In this document: positions 34,737 through 43,132 of the stretch, piece by piece
Layout: each line of letters begins with the position of its first letter
Numbering within the stretch: position 1 is the stretch's first letter
Origin: Planktosalinus sp963975935
Lineage (GTDB): Bacteria; Bacteroidota; Bacteroidia; Flavobacteriales; Flavobacteriaceae
Assembly: GCA_963975935.1 (NCBI GenBank)
Contig: CAXBIQ010000002.1
Location: 1 to 64,000 of the forward strand
Direction: 5' to 3'
Length of the DNA: 64,000 nt
Made by a program: the position numbers and the translations under genes
Notes under the pieces: model-generated
Told to the model about the DNA's origin: nothing
What the model saw: the letters and a program-made list of their open reading frames with translations, nothing else
Database searches by the model: none

Positions 34737-35606
34737 ATGCCGCATTGGTTATACATAACACTCCTCGTTTTAGCTGCTTATATCATTATAAGTGTGTTGT
34801 TGTATTACCTTCAGGATTATTTTTTGTTCAAGCCCGAGAAATTACCCGATGATTTTCAGTTTCATTATGAAAATCAACACGTGGAGGAATACAACCTCGA
34901 TACCCCGGATGGAGGAGTCATCAATGGCCTGCATTTTATGGTGCAAAACCCCAAGGGTATAGTTTTATATTTAAAAGGGAATTCAAAGAGCATAAAGGGA
35001 TGGGGCAAGTATGCCGTCGATTTTACAAGGCACGATTTTGAAGTGATTATGCTGGACTATCGCGGTTTTGGAAAAAGTAAGGGAAGACGCACCCAGAAAA
35101 CCATTCAGCGGGATTTACAAATGGTCTATAACAAAATGAAGGAGCATGTGTCAGAACGTTATATTTTATTATACGGAAGGTCTTTAGGTTCCGGTTTTGC
35201 AACAAAGCTCGCATCTGAAAACCATCCGCGCATGCTTATTCTCGATGCCCCTTATTACAGTCTGACCAAAGTGACAGCAAGGTACATGCCCTTTATGCCC
35301 CTTTCGTTATTAATAAAATACCCACTTCCCACCTATAAGTGGATTCAATATGTAAAGCGCCCCATACACATCATTCACGGAACCCAAGACAAATTGATTC
35401 CGTTTAAAAGCAGTATTAAGCTTTCGCAATTGAACCCTAAAAATGCCCGTCTCTATGCCGTTATTGGTGGGGGACATAAAAATCTCAACAATTTTGAATC
35501 TTATCATAAAATGCTCCATGAAATCATTCACTCTGTAAAGCAAAAAATAAACCTGGAAGGCAGTAGTTTTCAGGTAGCTCACGGGACCAAGAAAAAAACA
35601 GTATGA
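34737..35606 (+). CDS. Membrane-anchored alpha/beta hydrolase, copy 1
   Basis: This 289-residue protein has an N-terminal TM anchor (LYITLLVLAAYIIISVLLYY) and an alpha/beta-hydrolase domain. The nucleophile elbow is YGRSLGSGF (GxSxG) and the late His is in GGGHKNLNNFE, with D in HGTQDKLIPF. The oxyanion loop reads VLYLKGNSKSI, with Lys where relatives, including the next gene, have HGN. It overlaps the second hydrolase by 4 bp (ATGA). The family (BEM46/FrsA-like) has mostly unknown substrates. Confidence 0.85.
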   Translation: MPHWLYITLLVLAAYIIISVLLYYLQDYFLFKPEKLPDDFQFHYENQHVEEYNLDTPDGGVINGLHFMVQNPKGIVLYLKGNSKSIKGWGKYAVDFTRHDFEVIMLDYRGFGKSKGRRTQKTIQRDLQMVYNKMKEHVSERYILLYGRSLGSGFATKLASENHPRMLILDAPYYSLTKVTARYMPFMPLSLLIKYPLPTYKWIQYVKRPIHIIHGTQDKLIPFKSSIKLSQLNPKNARLYAVIGGGHKNLNNFESYHKMLHEIIHSVKQKINLEGSSFQVAHGTKKKTV

Positions 35607-36394
35607 TAAAAAAAATTGTATCCACATTATTGATCCTTTACCTTATGATTATAGCCGCACTTGCTTTTTTTCAGGAGAAACTTATTTTTTTACCCTCAAA
35701 ACTGGAGCCTGATTATACTTATACCTTTCAGCAGCCCTTTGAAGAAATTAATCTCACAACTACAGACGGTGCCCTGTTGAATGCAATCCATTTTAAAACA
35801 GAAAACCCAAAAGGGGTTTTGTTATACTTCCATGGCAATGCCGGTGACCTTTCCCGCTGGGGTGAGATTACTTCTTATTTTACAGAATTCAATCTGGATG
35901 TACTGGTGATGGATTATCGTTCTTACGGAAAAAGTACGGGCACCTTGAGTGAGGAATTACTATACAGTGATGCCCAGTTGTTTTACGATTATTTGACAGA
36001 ACGTTATAACGAAAGTGACATTACCGTTTATGGGCGCTCATTGGGTTCCACTTTTGCTGCTTATGTGGCTGCAAACAACAGTCCCGGTAAATTGATACTG
36101 GAAACGCCTTTTTACAGTTTAGCTTCAGTGGCAAAGAAGCGTTTCCCGATTGTTCCTGTGAGTTACCTTATAAAATATGAATTCAAAACCCATGAGTTTA
36201 TAAAAGGCGTAAATTGTGATATCTACTTTTTCCATGGGACTAAGGATAATGTAGTTCCTTATGCTTCTGCAGAAAAGCTCTATGAGGAAACCCCTTCAAA
36301 AAAGAAACAATTTATCACCATACCAAATGGTAAGCATAACAATCTGGCTACTTTTGAAAAATACCGAAAAGCGATTAAAAGAATTTTTGAGTAA
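35603..36394 (+). CDS. Membrane-anchored alpha/beta hydrolase, copy 2
   Basis: This 263-residue paralogue of the preceding gene has a TM anchor (LLILYLMIIAALAFF), oxyanion motif YFHGNAGDLSRWG, nucleophile YGRSLGSTF, the acid in FFHGTKDNVVP and catalytic His in NGKHNNLATFE. All catalytic residues are canonical, unlike copy 1. The two have the same layout and clearly arose by tandem duplication. Translational coupling suggests they may act as a pair. Substrate unknown. Confidence 0.88.
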   Translation: MIKKIVSTLLILYLMIIAALAFFQEKLIFLPSKLEPDYTYTFQQPFEEINLTTTDGALLNAIHFKTENPKGVLLYFHGNAGDLSRWGEITSYFTEFNLDVLVMDYRSYGKSTGTLSEELLYSDAQLFYDYLTERYNESDITVYGRSLGSTFAAYVAANNSPGKLILETPFYSLASVAKKRFPIVPVSYLIKYEFKTHEFIKGVNCDIYFFHGTKDNVVPYASAEKLYEETPSKKKQFITIPNGKHNNLATFEKYRKAIKRIFE

Positions 36395-36400
36395 CGGGAA

Positions 36401-36856
36401 TTAAAAATCAGTACCCGGGACTCCGCGCTGGTAAAAGGGACTGTAAAAGAAAGGCAGGGAAGCATCACGGTACACACTATTGTGAGCACGGTTTCTTCTT
36501 GTAAAATAGGGATCCCTTACTTCCACCTGTATCCTGCTTTCTTTTTCTGTCACTTTTTTAAAACCTAAAGTTTCAGCAGTGATGGATGGCTTTGTGTCTT
36601 CATTCTTTCTGTTGAGATAAGCCTCTTGTTGGTTCAAAGCATCAATCATACTCACGGGCTTCCAATAATTTCCTGAAGAAATACCTAAGGTGGGGGTGAA
36701 GGAAACCTTGTCAAAACGCTTTACAAAATTGCTTTGGTCTAACTGAAGCAAGGGTGGCAAACTACTATCATCTATGGTATAGAAACGGGATTCAAAATCC
36801 TGCGATGAAACAGTAAGTGAAAAGCAAAAAGAAAGTATATAGAGTAAAAACTTCAC
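36401..36856 (-). CDS. Hypothetical exported protein
   Basis: I start this at GTG 36856, giving 151 residues with a signal peptide (VKFLLYILSFCFSLTVSSQ). A longer frame from ATG 36892 is unlikely because a perfect promoter, with TATCTTTG and TTG, lies inside it. The mature chain is rich in Ser, Tyr and Arg (YFTRRNRAHNSVYRDASLPFFY) with no recognised domain. It is convergent with the hydrolase pair. Function unknown. Confidence 0.65.
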   Translation of the reverse strand: MKFLLYILSFCFSLTVSSQDFESRFYTIDDSSLPPLLQLDQSNFVKRFDKVSFTPTLGISSGNYWKPVSMIDALNQQEAYLNRKNEDTKPSITAETLGFKKVTEKESRIQVEVRDPYFTRRNRAHNSVYRDASLPFFYSPFYQRGVPGTDF

Positions 36857-36869
36857 CTTGAATTTTTTA

Positions 36870-36897
36870 CAAAGATAGTAATCAAAAATCATCCCAA
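36870..36897 (-). promoter_or_regulatory. Promoter of the exported protein gene
   Basis: On the minus strand TTG (36897-36895), a 17-bp spacer and TATCTTTG (36877-36870) match the Bacteroidetes promoter. Its position inside the longer reading frame decides for the GTG start at 36856. Confidence 0.65.
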
Positions 36898-36943
36898 AAT
36901 ATTTTCAACCTGTAAAACCTTAAAGTTTTCTTAAAAAACATCT

Positions 36944-36972
36944 TTGTCAATTGAAAAATAAATTTAGTTTTG
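36944..36972 (+). promoter_or_regulatory. Promoter of the lipocalin-like lipoprotein gene
   Basis: TTG (36944-36946), an 18-bp spacer and TAGTTTTG (36965-36972) match TTG-N17-23-TAnnTTTG. The ATG used is at 37003. Confidence 0.7.
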
Positions 36973-37002
36973 CCTTTATTAACTTATTTAAAACCTAATA
37001 TA

Positions 37003-37524
37003 ATGAAAAAACTCAGCATTTTATTTTTTTCTATTTTGTTTGTTTTTGCATCTTGCAGCAGTGATGATGATAACACAGAAAATCAAGCTGACTCAACAAT
37101 AGATATTACCGGAATTTGGGAATTAACAGGAATGGAAAGTGAAGGAGAAGCTACCGGTGAATTTAACGGGCAAACAATAACATTACCCTATGAAATACTC
37201 GGCAAAGATTTTGATGCACAGGTTGTTTTTACTGAAGATCCAAATGAAATGATTCCATCCGGAACCTTAACCCTTGAATTAACGGTAAGTTTTATGGGAT
37301 TTACAGAAACTACAGAAGAAATAGTTGACTTTAACAATGAATTTGCTACGGCCTCTTCCTGGAGTATTGATGGCAATATATTGACTTATGAAAGCGAGGG
37401 GGAAATTCAAACAGCAGAAATCACCACATTAACCCAAAATAAGATGGTACTTTTGGTCGAACAAACCAGAGCTATGATGGGACTTGAATCGGATGTTATA
37501 GCAGAAATTACTTTGGAAAGATAA
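37003..37524 (+). CDS. Lipocalin-like lipoprotein (hypothetical)
   Basis: From ATG 37003 it encodes 173 residues with lipoprotein signal LFFSILFVFASC and an acidic SSDDDN export-like stretch. The mature region (DITGIWELTGMESEGEA ... SWSIDGNILTYESEGEIQTAEITTLTQNKMVLLV) has the G-x-W-x-L start and strand pattern of bacterial lipocalin-like domains. Function unknown. A -7 box falls before this ATG but after or over the more upstream one at 36970, which is rejected. Confidence 0.75.
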   Translation: MKKLSILFFSILFVFASCSSDDDNTENQADSTIDITGIWELTGMESEGEATGEFNGQTITLPYEILGKDFDAQVVFTEDPNEMIPSGTLTLELTVSFMGFTETTEEIVDFNNEFATASSWSIDGNILTYESEGEIQTAEITTLTQNKMVLLVEQTRAMMGLESDVIAEITLER

Positions 37525-37544
37525 ATACAGAAAACAATTGATAA

Positions 37545-37579
37545 TAAAAAAGGCTGCCCAATTAGGGCAGCCTTTTTTA
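37545..37579. terminator. Bidirectional terminator between lipoprotein and secA
   Basis: The stem AGGCTGCCC / GGGCAGCCT with loop AATTA is flanked by A6 and T6. It lies 25 bp beyond both convergent stop codons. Confidence 0.88.
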
Positions 37580-37604
37580 TATTCGATATGTATGTAATAA
37601 AATT

Positions 37605-40600
37605 TTATTGATCTATCAAGACCCAGTCGCCTTTATCCAGCAGGGGTATGGCTTGTTTGAACTTCAAATTTTTTGTTTCACCGCTCATCACATGTTTGAT
37701 GGTCACCTTGTCGTTGCGACCAATCTTTGGCTTGTCCCGTACGATGGTTTCGGTTACGGTTTGTGAGCCACCCTGTGTGTTTCCGGCAGCCCTTGACTGA
37801 GCCGCGCGTTCATCCATATTGGGGATTTCGTCTTTTTGGGTTTGCAGGTTTTCCTTCGGTTTGCGTTGACGTGCTTCCCTGATTTGTGAATGATCCTGTT
37901 GCGGCAACTCTCCTTTGAAGAGGAATGAGACAACATCCTTATTTACTTTTTCAATCATTACCTTGAATAATTCATAAGCTTCAAACTTGTAAATAAGCAA
38001 AGGGTCTTTTTGCTCATGAACAGCCAGCTGTACCGATTGTTTCAACTCATCCATTTTGCGGAGATGGGTTTTCCATGCGTCGTCAATAATGGCTAGTGTG
38101 ATGTTTTTCTCAAAATCAAGTACCAGTTGTTTCCCCTGGGTTTCATATGCTTTCTCAAGATCTGTGGCAACATTAAGGGTTTTTACACCATCACTGAAAG
38201 GGACCAGGATGCGCTTGTACATATCTTTTTGTTGCTCATAGACATTTTTGATTACCGGATAGGCAATCTCTGCATTGCGCACCATGCGGTCCTGATAATG
38301 CTTGTAAACAGCTTTGTATACAATACCGGCAATTTCGATATAATCTTTTTTCTCAAATTCTTCTTCCGAAACCGGAGCGCTTATGGAGAAGTAACGAATC
38401 AACTCAAACTCAAAGTTTTTATAATCCTGAGCCAGTTTATTGGTTTCTGCAATGACTTCTGAGGTGTCATAAATCATATTGGCAATATCAACCCGCAGGC
38501 GCTCACCAAACAAAGCGTGATATCTACGCTTGTAAATAACTTCACGCTGTGCATTCATTACATCATCATATTCAAGCAGTCGCTTTCTGATACCAAAGTT
38601 GTTTTCCTCTACTTTTTTCTGTGCACGTTCAATTGATTTTGAAATCATGGAATGCTGTATCACTTCACCTTCCTCAAGACCCATTCTGTCCATCAGTTTG
38701 GCAATACGTTCACTACCGAAGAGTCGCATCAAATTATCTTCAAGGGAGACATAAAATTGCGAACTTCCCGGGTCACCCTGACGACCACTACGACCTCTCA
38801 ACTGTCTGTCAACACGTCTCGAGTCGTGACGTTCTGTACCAATTATGGCAAGACCACCGGCTTTTTTGACTTCTTCAGAAAGTTTAATGTCGGTACCACG
38901 ACCGGCCATGTTTGTGGCGATGGTGACAATACCTGCATGACCAGCTTCTTCAACAATCTGGGCTTCTTTTTTGTGTAATTTGGCGTTCAGAACGTTGTGG
39001 TTTATTTTTCTCAGGGTAAGCATTTTACTTAACAGCTCTGAAATATCTACAGATGTAGTACCTATCAATACCGGTCTTCCTGCCTTTGAAAGTTCTACAA
39101 CTTCGTCAATAACGGCATTGTATTTTTCACGTTTTGTTTTGTAAATTTTGTCTTGTCTGTCATCCCTTGCAATGGGTTTGTTAGTAGGGATTTCAACGAC
39201 ATCGAGTTTGTATATCTGCCAAAGTTCTCCGGCTTCTGTGACGGCGGTACCGGTCATACCGGCAAGTTTGCGGTACATTCTGAAGTAGTTTTGAAGGGTG
39301 ACTGTGGCAAAGGTTTGGGTCATCGCTTCGATTTTCACGTTTTCTTTTGCCTCGATTGCCTGGTGGAGTCCGTCACTGTAACGACGGCCATCCATAATAC
39401 GTCCGGTTTGTTCATCAACAATCATCACTTTGTTGTCCATCACCACATACTGGGTATCTTTCTCAAAAAGTGCATAGGCCTTTAAAAGCTGGTTCATGGT
39501 GTGGATGCGTTCACTTTTTACGGAAAATTCCCTGAAAAGTTCTTCTTTTTCTTTGGCTTCTTCTTCTTTGGGAAGTTCTTTTTCTTCAATTTTTGCAATT
39601 TCCAGTCCCATTTCCGGCATGACAAAGAATTCGGGGTCATCATCTCCCGAAAGGAAATCAACTCCCTTGTCTGTAAGTTCTATCTGGTTGTTTTTTTCGT
39701 CAATAACGAAATACAGCTCCGTATCTACTTTGGGCATTTCCTTATTGTTGTCAAGCATGTAGAAGTTTTCGGTTTTTTGAAGGACTTGCTTGATGCCTTC
39801 TTCCGAAAGGTATTTGATGAGGGCTTTGTTTTTAGGCAAACCTCTGTAAACGCGTAAAAGTTTTAATCCGCCTTCTTTGGTGTTTCCTTCTGCGATGAGT
39901 TTTTTGGCTTCGGCCAAAACACCTGTTAGATATTGTCGCTGTATGCTAACGAGTTCACTGATTTTAGGTTTTAGTTCATTGAATTCGTGGCGGTCTCCTT
40001 CAGGAACGGGTCCTGAGATGATAAGGGGTGTTCTCGCATCATCAATCAAAACGGAATCCACCTCATCGACAATGGCGTAGTGGTGCGGGCGTTGTACCAG
40101 ATCGTCCGGTGCGTGGGCCATATTGTCACGCAGGTAATCAAAGCCAAACTCGTTGTTTGTTCCATAGGTGATGTTTGCGTTATAGGCTTTTCTGCGTGCT
40201 TCAGAGTTGGGCTGATGGTAATCGATGCAGTCTACACTCAAACCGTGAAATTCAAAGAGGGGTGCCATCCACGCGCTGTCCCTTTTGGCCAGGTAATCGT
40301 TAACGGTCACAAGATGTACACCGTTTCCGGCAAGGGCGTTGAGGTAAACCGGCAGGGTAGCCACTAGTGTTTTACCTTCACCGGTATGCATCTCTGCAAC
40401 TTTGCCCTGGTGTAATGCGATTCCTCCCACGAGCTGTACATCATAGTGTACCATGTCCCATGTGATTTCTTTTCCGGCTGCATCCCAGGAGTTTGACCAC
40501 AGGGCTTTATCACCGTCAAGGGTGATGTAGTCTTTGGTGCCTGATAGTTCCCTGTCAAAGCTGTTTGCGGTTACTTCAAGGGTTTTGTTATTAACAAAAC

Positions 40601-40964
40601 GCTTGGCAGTTTCTTTCATCACGGCAAAAGCTTCCGGGAGGATTTCATCAAGGACTTTCTTTTCAATGGCATAGATATCGTCTTTGATTTTATCAATTTC
40701 GGTATAGATTTCTTCTTTGCGGTTGATGTTTTCAGATGCGTTTGCTTCTTCCGTGAGCTTGGCAACTTCAGCATCGAGTTCTTTGCGCGATTCTTTAATT
40801 TTCTGACGAAAGGTGTCAGATTTGGCACGCAGTTCGTCTAAGGAAATCTTTTCAAGAGAGGCTTCAAATGTCTTTATTTCGTTGACAAGAGGCATCAATG
40901 CACTCACGTCTTTTTTGGATTTATCTCCTACAAATATTTTTAATACTTTATCAAGAAAGCTCAT
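37605..40964 (-). CDS. secA: Preprotein translocase ATPase SecA
   Basis: This 1,119-residue motor drives Sec-dependent export. It has Walker A MHTGEGKTLVATLP, DEAD-type VDEVDSVLIDDARTPLIISG, motif VI region RQLRGRSGRQGDPG and TNMAGRGTDIKL. The length and an insert after LLRVYRGLPKNKALIKYLSEEG are usual for Bacteroidetes. The C-terminal tail reads KIGRNDKVTIKHVMSGETK where other SecAs have the zinc motif GRNDPCPCGSGKKYKNCH, so no cysteine ligands are present. A promoter (40990-40997) overlaps the upstream gene's terminator. Confidence 0.96.
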   Translation of the reverse strand: MSFLDKVLKIFVGDKSKKDVSALMPLVNEIKTFEASLEKISLDELRAKSDTFRQKIKESRKELDAEVAKLTEEANASENINRKEEIYTEIDKIKDDIYAIEKKVLDEILPEAFAVMKETAKRFVNNKTLEVTANSFDRELSGTKDYITLDGDKALWSNSWDAAGKEITWDMVHYDVQLVGGIALHQGKVAEMHTGEGKTLVATLPVYLNALAGNGVHLVTVNDYLAKRDSAWMAPLFEFHGLSVDCIDYHQPNSEARRKAYNANITYGTNNEFGFDYLRDNMAHAPDDLVQRPHHYAIVDEVDSVLIDDARTPLIISGPVPEGDRHEFNELKPKISELVSIQRQYLTGVLAEAKKLIAEGNTKEGGLKLLRVYRGLPKNKALIKYLSEEGIKQVLQKTENFYMLDNNKEMPKVDTELYFVIDEKNNQIELTDKGVDFLSGDDDPEFFVMPEMGLEIAKIEEKELPKEEEAKEKEELFREFSVKSERIHTMNQLLKAYALFEKDTQYVVMDNKVMIVDEQTGRIMDGRRYSDGLHQAIEAKENVKIEAMTQTFATVTLQNYFRMYRKLAGMTGTAVTEAGELWQIYKLDVVEIPTNKPIARDDRQDKIYKTKREKYNAVIDEVVELSKAGRPVLIGTTSVDISELLSKMLTLRKINHNVLNAKLHKKEAQIVEEAGHAGIVTIATNMAGRGTDIKLSEEVKKAGGLAIIGTERHDSRRVDRQLRGRSGRQGDPGSSQFYVSLEDNLMRLFGSERIAKLMDRMGLEEGEVIQHSMISKSIERAQKKVEENNFGIRKRLLEYDDVMNAQREVIYKRRYHALFGERLRVDIANMIYDTSEVIAETNKLAQDYKNFEFELIRYFSISAPVSEEEFEKKDYIEIAGIVYKAVYKHYQDRMVRNAEIAYPVIKNVYEQQKDMYKRILVPFSDGVKTLNVATDLEKAYETQGKQLVLDFEKNITLAIIDDAWKTHLRKMDELKQSVQLAVHEQKDPLLIYKFEAYELFKVMIEKVNKDVVSFLFKGELPQQDHSQIREARQRKPKENLQTQKDEIPNMDERAAQSRAAGNTQGGSQTVTETIVRDKPKIGRNDKVTIKHVMSGETKNLKFKQAIPLLDKGDWVLIDQ

Positions 40965-40989
40965 AGTGGTTTCACAGTGTTTTATATAT

Positions 40990-40997
40990 CAAAATTA
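40990..40997 (-). promoter_or_regulatory. -7 box of secA
   Basis: TAATTTTG on the minus strand, 25 bp before the secA ATG. It sits directly behind the T-run of the DUF2795 terminator. Confidence 0.55.
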
Positions 40998-40999
40998 AG

Positions 41000-41028
41000 C
41001 AAAAAAAAAGCCTCGAAAGAGACTTTTA
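41000..41028 (-). terminator. DUF2795 gene terminator
   Basis: On the minus strand AAAAGTCTC-TTTC-GAGGCTTTT is followed by further T residues (T9 in all). One G-T pair is in the stem. Confidence 0.7.
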
Positions 41029-41047
41029 ATATGTTTTTTGATGTTCG

Positions 41048-41269
41048 TTAATATTCGTCCTCGTTCCAAAGGTAGTCTTCGTCAGTTGGGTAGTCCGGCC
41101 AAATCTCTTCAATTGAATCATATGCATCACCTTCATCTTCTATGGATTGCAGGTTTTCAACGACCTCCAGTGGAGCGCCGGTTCTAATTGCGTAATCAAT
41201 TAATTCGTCTTTAGTGGCAGGCCAGGGGGCATCACTTAAATAGGATGCTAATTCTAATGTCCAGTACAT
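41048..41269 (-). CDS. DUF2795 domain protein
   Basis: This 73-residue acidic protein (YWTLELASYLSDAPWPATKDELIDYAIRTGAPLEVVENLQ) matches DUF2795, a short helical domain proposed to bind nucleic acid or regulate. The C-terminal third is strongly acidic (DEGDAYDSIEEIWPDYPTDEDY). It lies just upstream of secA, an arrangement common in Bacteroidetes, but has its own promoter and terminator. Function unknown. Confidence 0.85.
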   Translation of the reverse strand: MYWTLELASYLSDAPWPATKDELIDYAIRTGAPLEVVENLQSIEDEGDAYDSIEEIWPDYPTDEDYLWNEDEY

Positions 41270-41291
41270 AGCACTTCGGTTTAATTTTTTG

Positions 41292-41321
41292 CAAAAATAA
41301 ATTTTTAAATGAATTATTCAA
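41292..41321 (-). promoter_or_regulatory. Promoter of the DUF2795 gene
   Basis: On the minus strand TTG (41321-41319), a 19-bp spacer and TATTTTTG (41299-41292) form a full Bacteroidetes promoter, 22 bp before the ATG. Confidence 0.7.
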
Positions 41322-41406
41322 GTAAAATTTAAATTATTTCTACATTATTTTTAAGAACTTGATTTTTAATATTTTAAGTAACTGAAAAAGAGTGGTATAG
41401 GATAAA

Positions 41407-41994
41407 TCAAGAAGTAGTGTCATCTGTTTTCTCGGGAATCCATTTTATTTCTTCAGCGTGCAGGTCATAGGACAATTTTCGTGCCAGCACAAAAAGATAG
41501 TCAGAGAGGCGGTTTAAATACATCAATACTTTTTCATCAACCGGCTCATTTTCGTGTAAATAGCTGGTTTGGCGCTCGGCACGTCTGCAGACGCAGCGTG
41601 CTATATGACAGTATGACACGGTGGGATGCCCTCCCGGCAATACAAAGTGTGTCATTTCCGGTAGGGTTTCATTCATTTGGTCGATTTCGTTTTCCAGCAG
41701 GCTGATGTTTTCATCGCTTATTTTGGGGATGTTCAACCGTTCTTTCCCGCTCTTGAGAATTGCCTTGTCAGGGTCTGTTGCCAGGATGGCGCCCAGGGTG
41801 AACAAACGGTCCTGTATGTGTGTGAGCACTTGTTTATAGTGCGTATCTATTTCCTGATCACGGATAAGGCCCAAGTGGGAGTTGAGTTCATCAACAGTGC
41901 CATAACTCTCAATCCGGATGTGGTGTTTGGGTACCCGCGTTCCTCCAAACAGGGAAGTGGTTGCTTTATCACCGGTTTTGGTATATATTTTCAT
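41407..41994 (-). CDS. PduO-type ATP:cob(I)alamin adenosyltransferase
   Basis: This 195-residue enzyme makes adenosylcobalamin. It has the N-terminal TKTGDKATTSLFGGTRVPKHHIRIESYGTVDELNSHLG motif for ATP and trimer contacts, and the C-terminal RCVCRRAERQTSYL and YLNRLSDYLFVLAR motifs. A complete PduO core is visible. No cobalamin biosynthesis genes are near, and no B12 riboswitch is seen, so it probably serves salvage for a B12-dependent enzyme elsewhere. It lies 31 bp behind a small membrane protein gene. Confidence 0.93.
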   Translation of the reverse strand: MKIYTKTGDKATTSLFGGTRVPKHHIRIESYGTVDELNSHLGLIRDQEIDTHYKQVLTHIQDRLFTLGAILATDPDKAILKSGKERLNIPKISDENISLLENEIDQMNETLPEMTHFVLPGGHPTVSYCHIARCVCRRAERQTSYLHENEPVDEKVLMYLNRLSDYLFVLARKLSYDLHAEEIKWIPEKTDDTTS

Positions 41995-42025
41995 GTGTTT
42001 TGTGTTTTAAGGGTGTGGAGTGTTT

Positions 42026-42208
42026 TTAATCCGATTCAGATTTATGGTGCTCCTTTTTTCGTTCCATATAGCGCTTTCTGAAATTGCGTTCTTTTTGTTT
42101 GCTCCTGTTTTTTTTCAGGCGCAGGGAATTCCATACAAAGAAGGCCAGAAAAGCCACAATAATGCCGAGGTACCAAAGCAAATCATTTTCAGTTGAAAAC
42201 CAGTCCAT
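42026..42208 (-). CDS. Small single-TM protein
   Basis: This 60-residue protein has one membrane helix (LLWYLGIIVAFLAFFVWNSL, about 10-29) and a very basic C-terminal tail (RLKKNRSKQKERNFRKRYMERKKEHHK). It looks like a real gene from its composition and close spacing to the adenosyltransferase gene, but it has no known family. The basic tail might contact nucleic acid or membrane. Function unknown. Confidence 0.65.
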   Translation of the reverse strand: MDWFSTENDLLWYLGIIVAFLAFFVWNSLRLKKNRSKQKERNFRKRYMERKKEHHKSESD

Positions 42209-42349
42209 GTTTTAAAAATTTGTTTTACAAAGTTGCTCATTTCCTTGTTATTTACCAAGGGGCGACCTTATTTCTTTATTTTAGTGGTTTACGGGGCATG
42301 ATTTATTGTGAAAGGGAGGGCTTATTTTGAATAATTCTAAAAAAGCCAA

Positions 42350-42420
42350 GGGTCGCTTTATCCTAGCCTTTGCTATGGAGTAAGATACCAGTATCTATAT
42401 ATAAGCCTAGTCTTTGACCC
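42350..42420. repeat. 71-nt imperfect inverted repeat in intergenic gap
   Basis: GGGTC at 42350-42354 pairs with GACCC at 42416-42420. CTAG-containing arms pair further inside, and GATAC-CA-GTATC forms an inner hairpin at 42384-42395. On the minus strand a T6 tract follows about 10 bp beyond it. It could be a long transcript-end hairpin of the DinB-like gene or a decayed mobile element. The remaining gap (42209-42349) shows nothing clear. Confidence 0.4.
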
Positions 42421-42440
42421 ATCCTGAAATAACTATTTGT

Positions 42441-42905
42441 TTACTTCATCATTTTATTAAGCAGTATAATTTGACCCAGATGGTAATAACTATGCTCAAT
42501 GACCCCTTCTATATTTCGCAAATAAGTGCCGTATTTTTCATCGACAAATACTTCATCTAGTTTGTGGTCCGGCATGTTTTTTACGTGATTTACAAATGTT
42601 GAGGCATTGGACAAAAATTTACTTTTTAGGTTTATCCAGTCTTGTTCTGATGTGATGGGAGGGAGGTCAAAACTGTATTGGTCCCTGATTTCAAGTGAGC
42701 CCCCGTTAAAAACGTTCAGGATTCCGTCGAGATAGTAGTTGATGTGATAGGTAAGTGCTGCAATGGTATTTAAATCCCCGATTCTTTGAAGGGCCTGCTC
42801 CCTGGTCACGCTTTCAATTTGTTCTTTATAGTTTGTATTGGCAATCCAGTGGCCATCAAGCAAAACCTCCTGCAGCCGGTTTGCTATAAATTCGCTTCGT
42901 GTCAT
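42441..42905 (-). CDS. DinB-like (DUF1572-type) protein
   Basis: This 154-residue helical-bundle protein has His residues in ALTYHINYYLDGI and VIEHSYYHLGQIILL, at the places where DinB/YfiT proteins bind a divalent metal. DinB-superfamily members include thiol transferases; the specific reaction here is unknown. It lies 2 bp behind the small HTH regulator gene, so the two are co-transcribed. Confidence 0.82.
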   Translation of the reverse strand: MTRSEFIANRLQEVLLDGHWIANTNYKEQIESVTREQALQRIGDLNTIAALTYHINYYLDGILNVFNGGSLEIRDQYSFDLPPITSEQDWINLKSKFLSNASTFVNHVKNMPDHKLDEVFVDEKYGTYLRNIEGVIEHSYYHLGQIILLNKMMK

Positions 42906-42907
42906 CG

Positions 42908-43129
42908 TTATGTTTCGTTTTGGTTGTCATTTGTATATTCTAAAATATCGCCCGGCTGGCAGTCCAGGGCATTACAAACTGCCTCCAGTGTGCTGAAACG
43001 TATGGCCTTTGCCTTGCCTGTTTTTAGTATCGAAAGGTTGGAGAGTGTCAAGCCCACTTTTTCAGAAAGTTCATTGAGCGACATTTTGCGTTTTGCCATC
43101 ATTACGTCAAGGTTTACAATAATAGCCAT
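42908..43129 (-). CDS. XRE/YozG-type helix-turn-helix regulator
   Basis: This 73-residue protein is essentially a single HTH domain: MSLNELSEKVGLTLSNLSILKTGKAKAIRFSTLEAVCNALDCQPGDILEY. This is the YozG/Cro-like type. It is followed by a DinB-like gene and preceded, after 3 bp, by a DUF2975 membrane protein gene. HTH/DUF2975 pairs are common in bacteria; the regulator probably controls this unit, but the signal is unknown. Confidence 0.9.
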   Translation of the reverse strand: MAIIVNLDVMMAKRKMSLNELSEKVGLTLSNLSILKTGKAKAIRFSTLEAVCNALDCQPGDILEYTNDNQNET

Positions 43130-43132
43130 ACC

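Noticed and set aside
41995..42025. B12 riboswitch at the adenosyltransferase gene
   Set aside because: The gap is only 31 bp and lacks a B12-box; the gap upstream of the small membrane gene also shows none.
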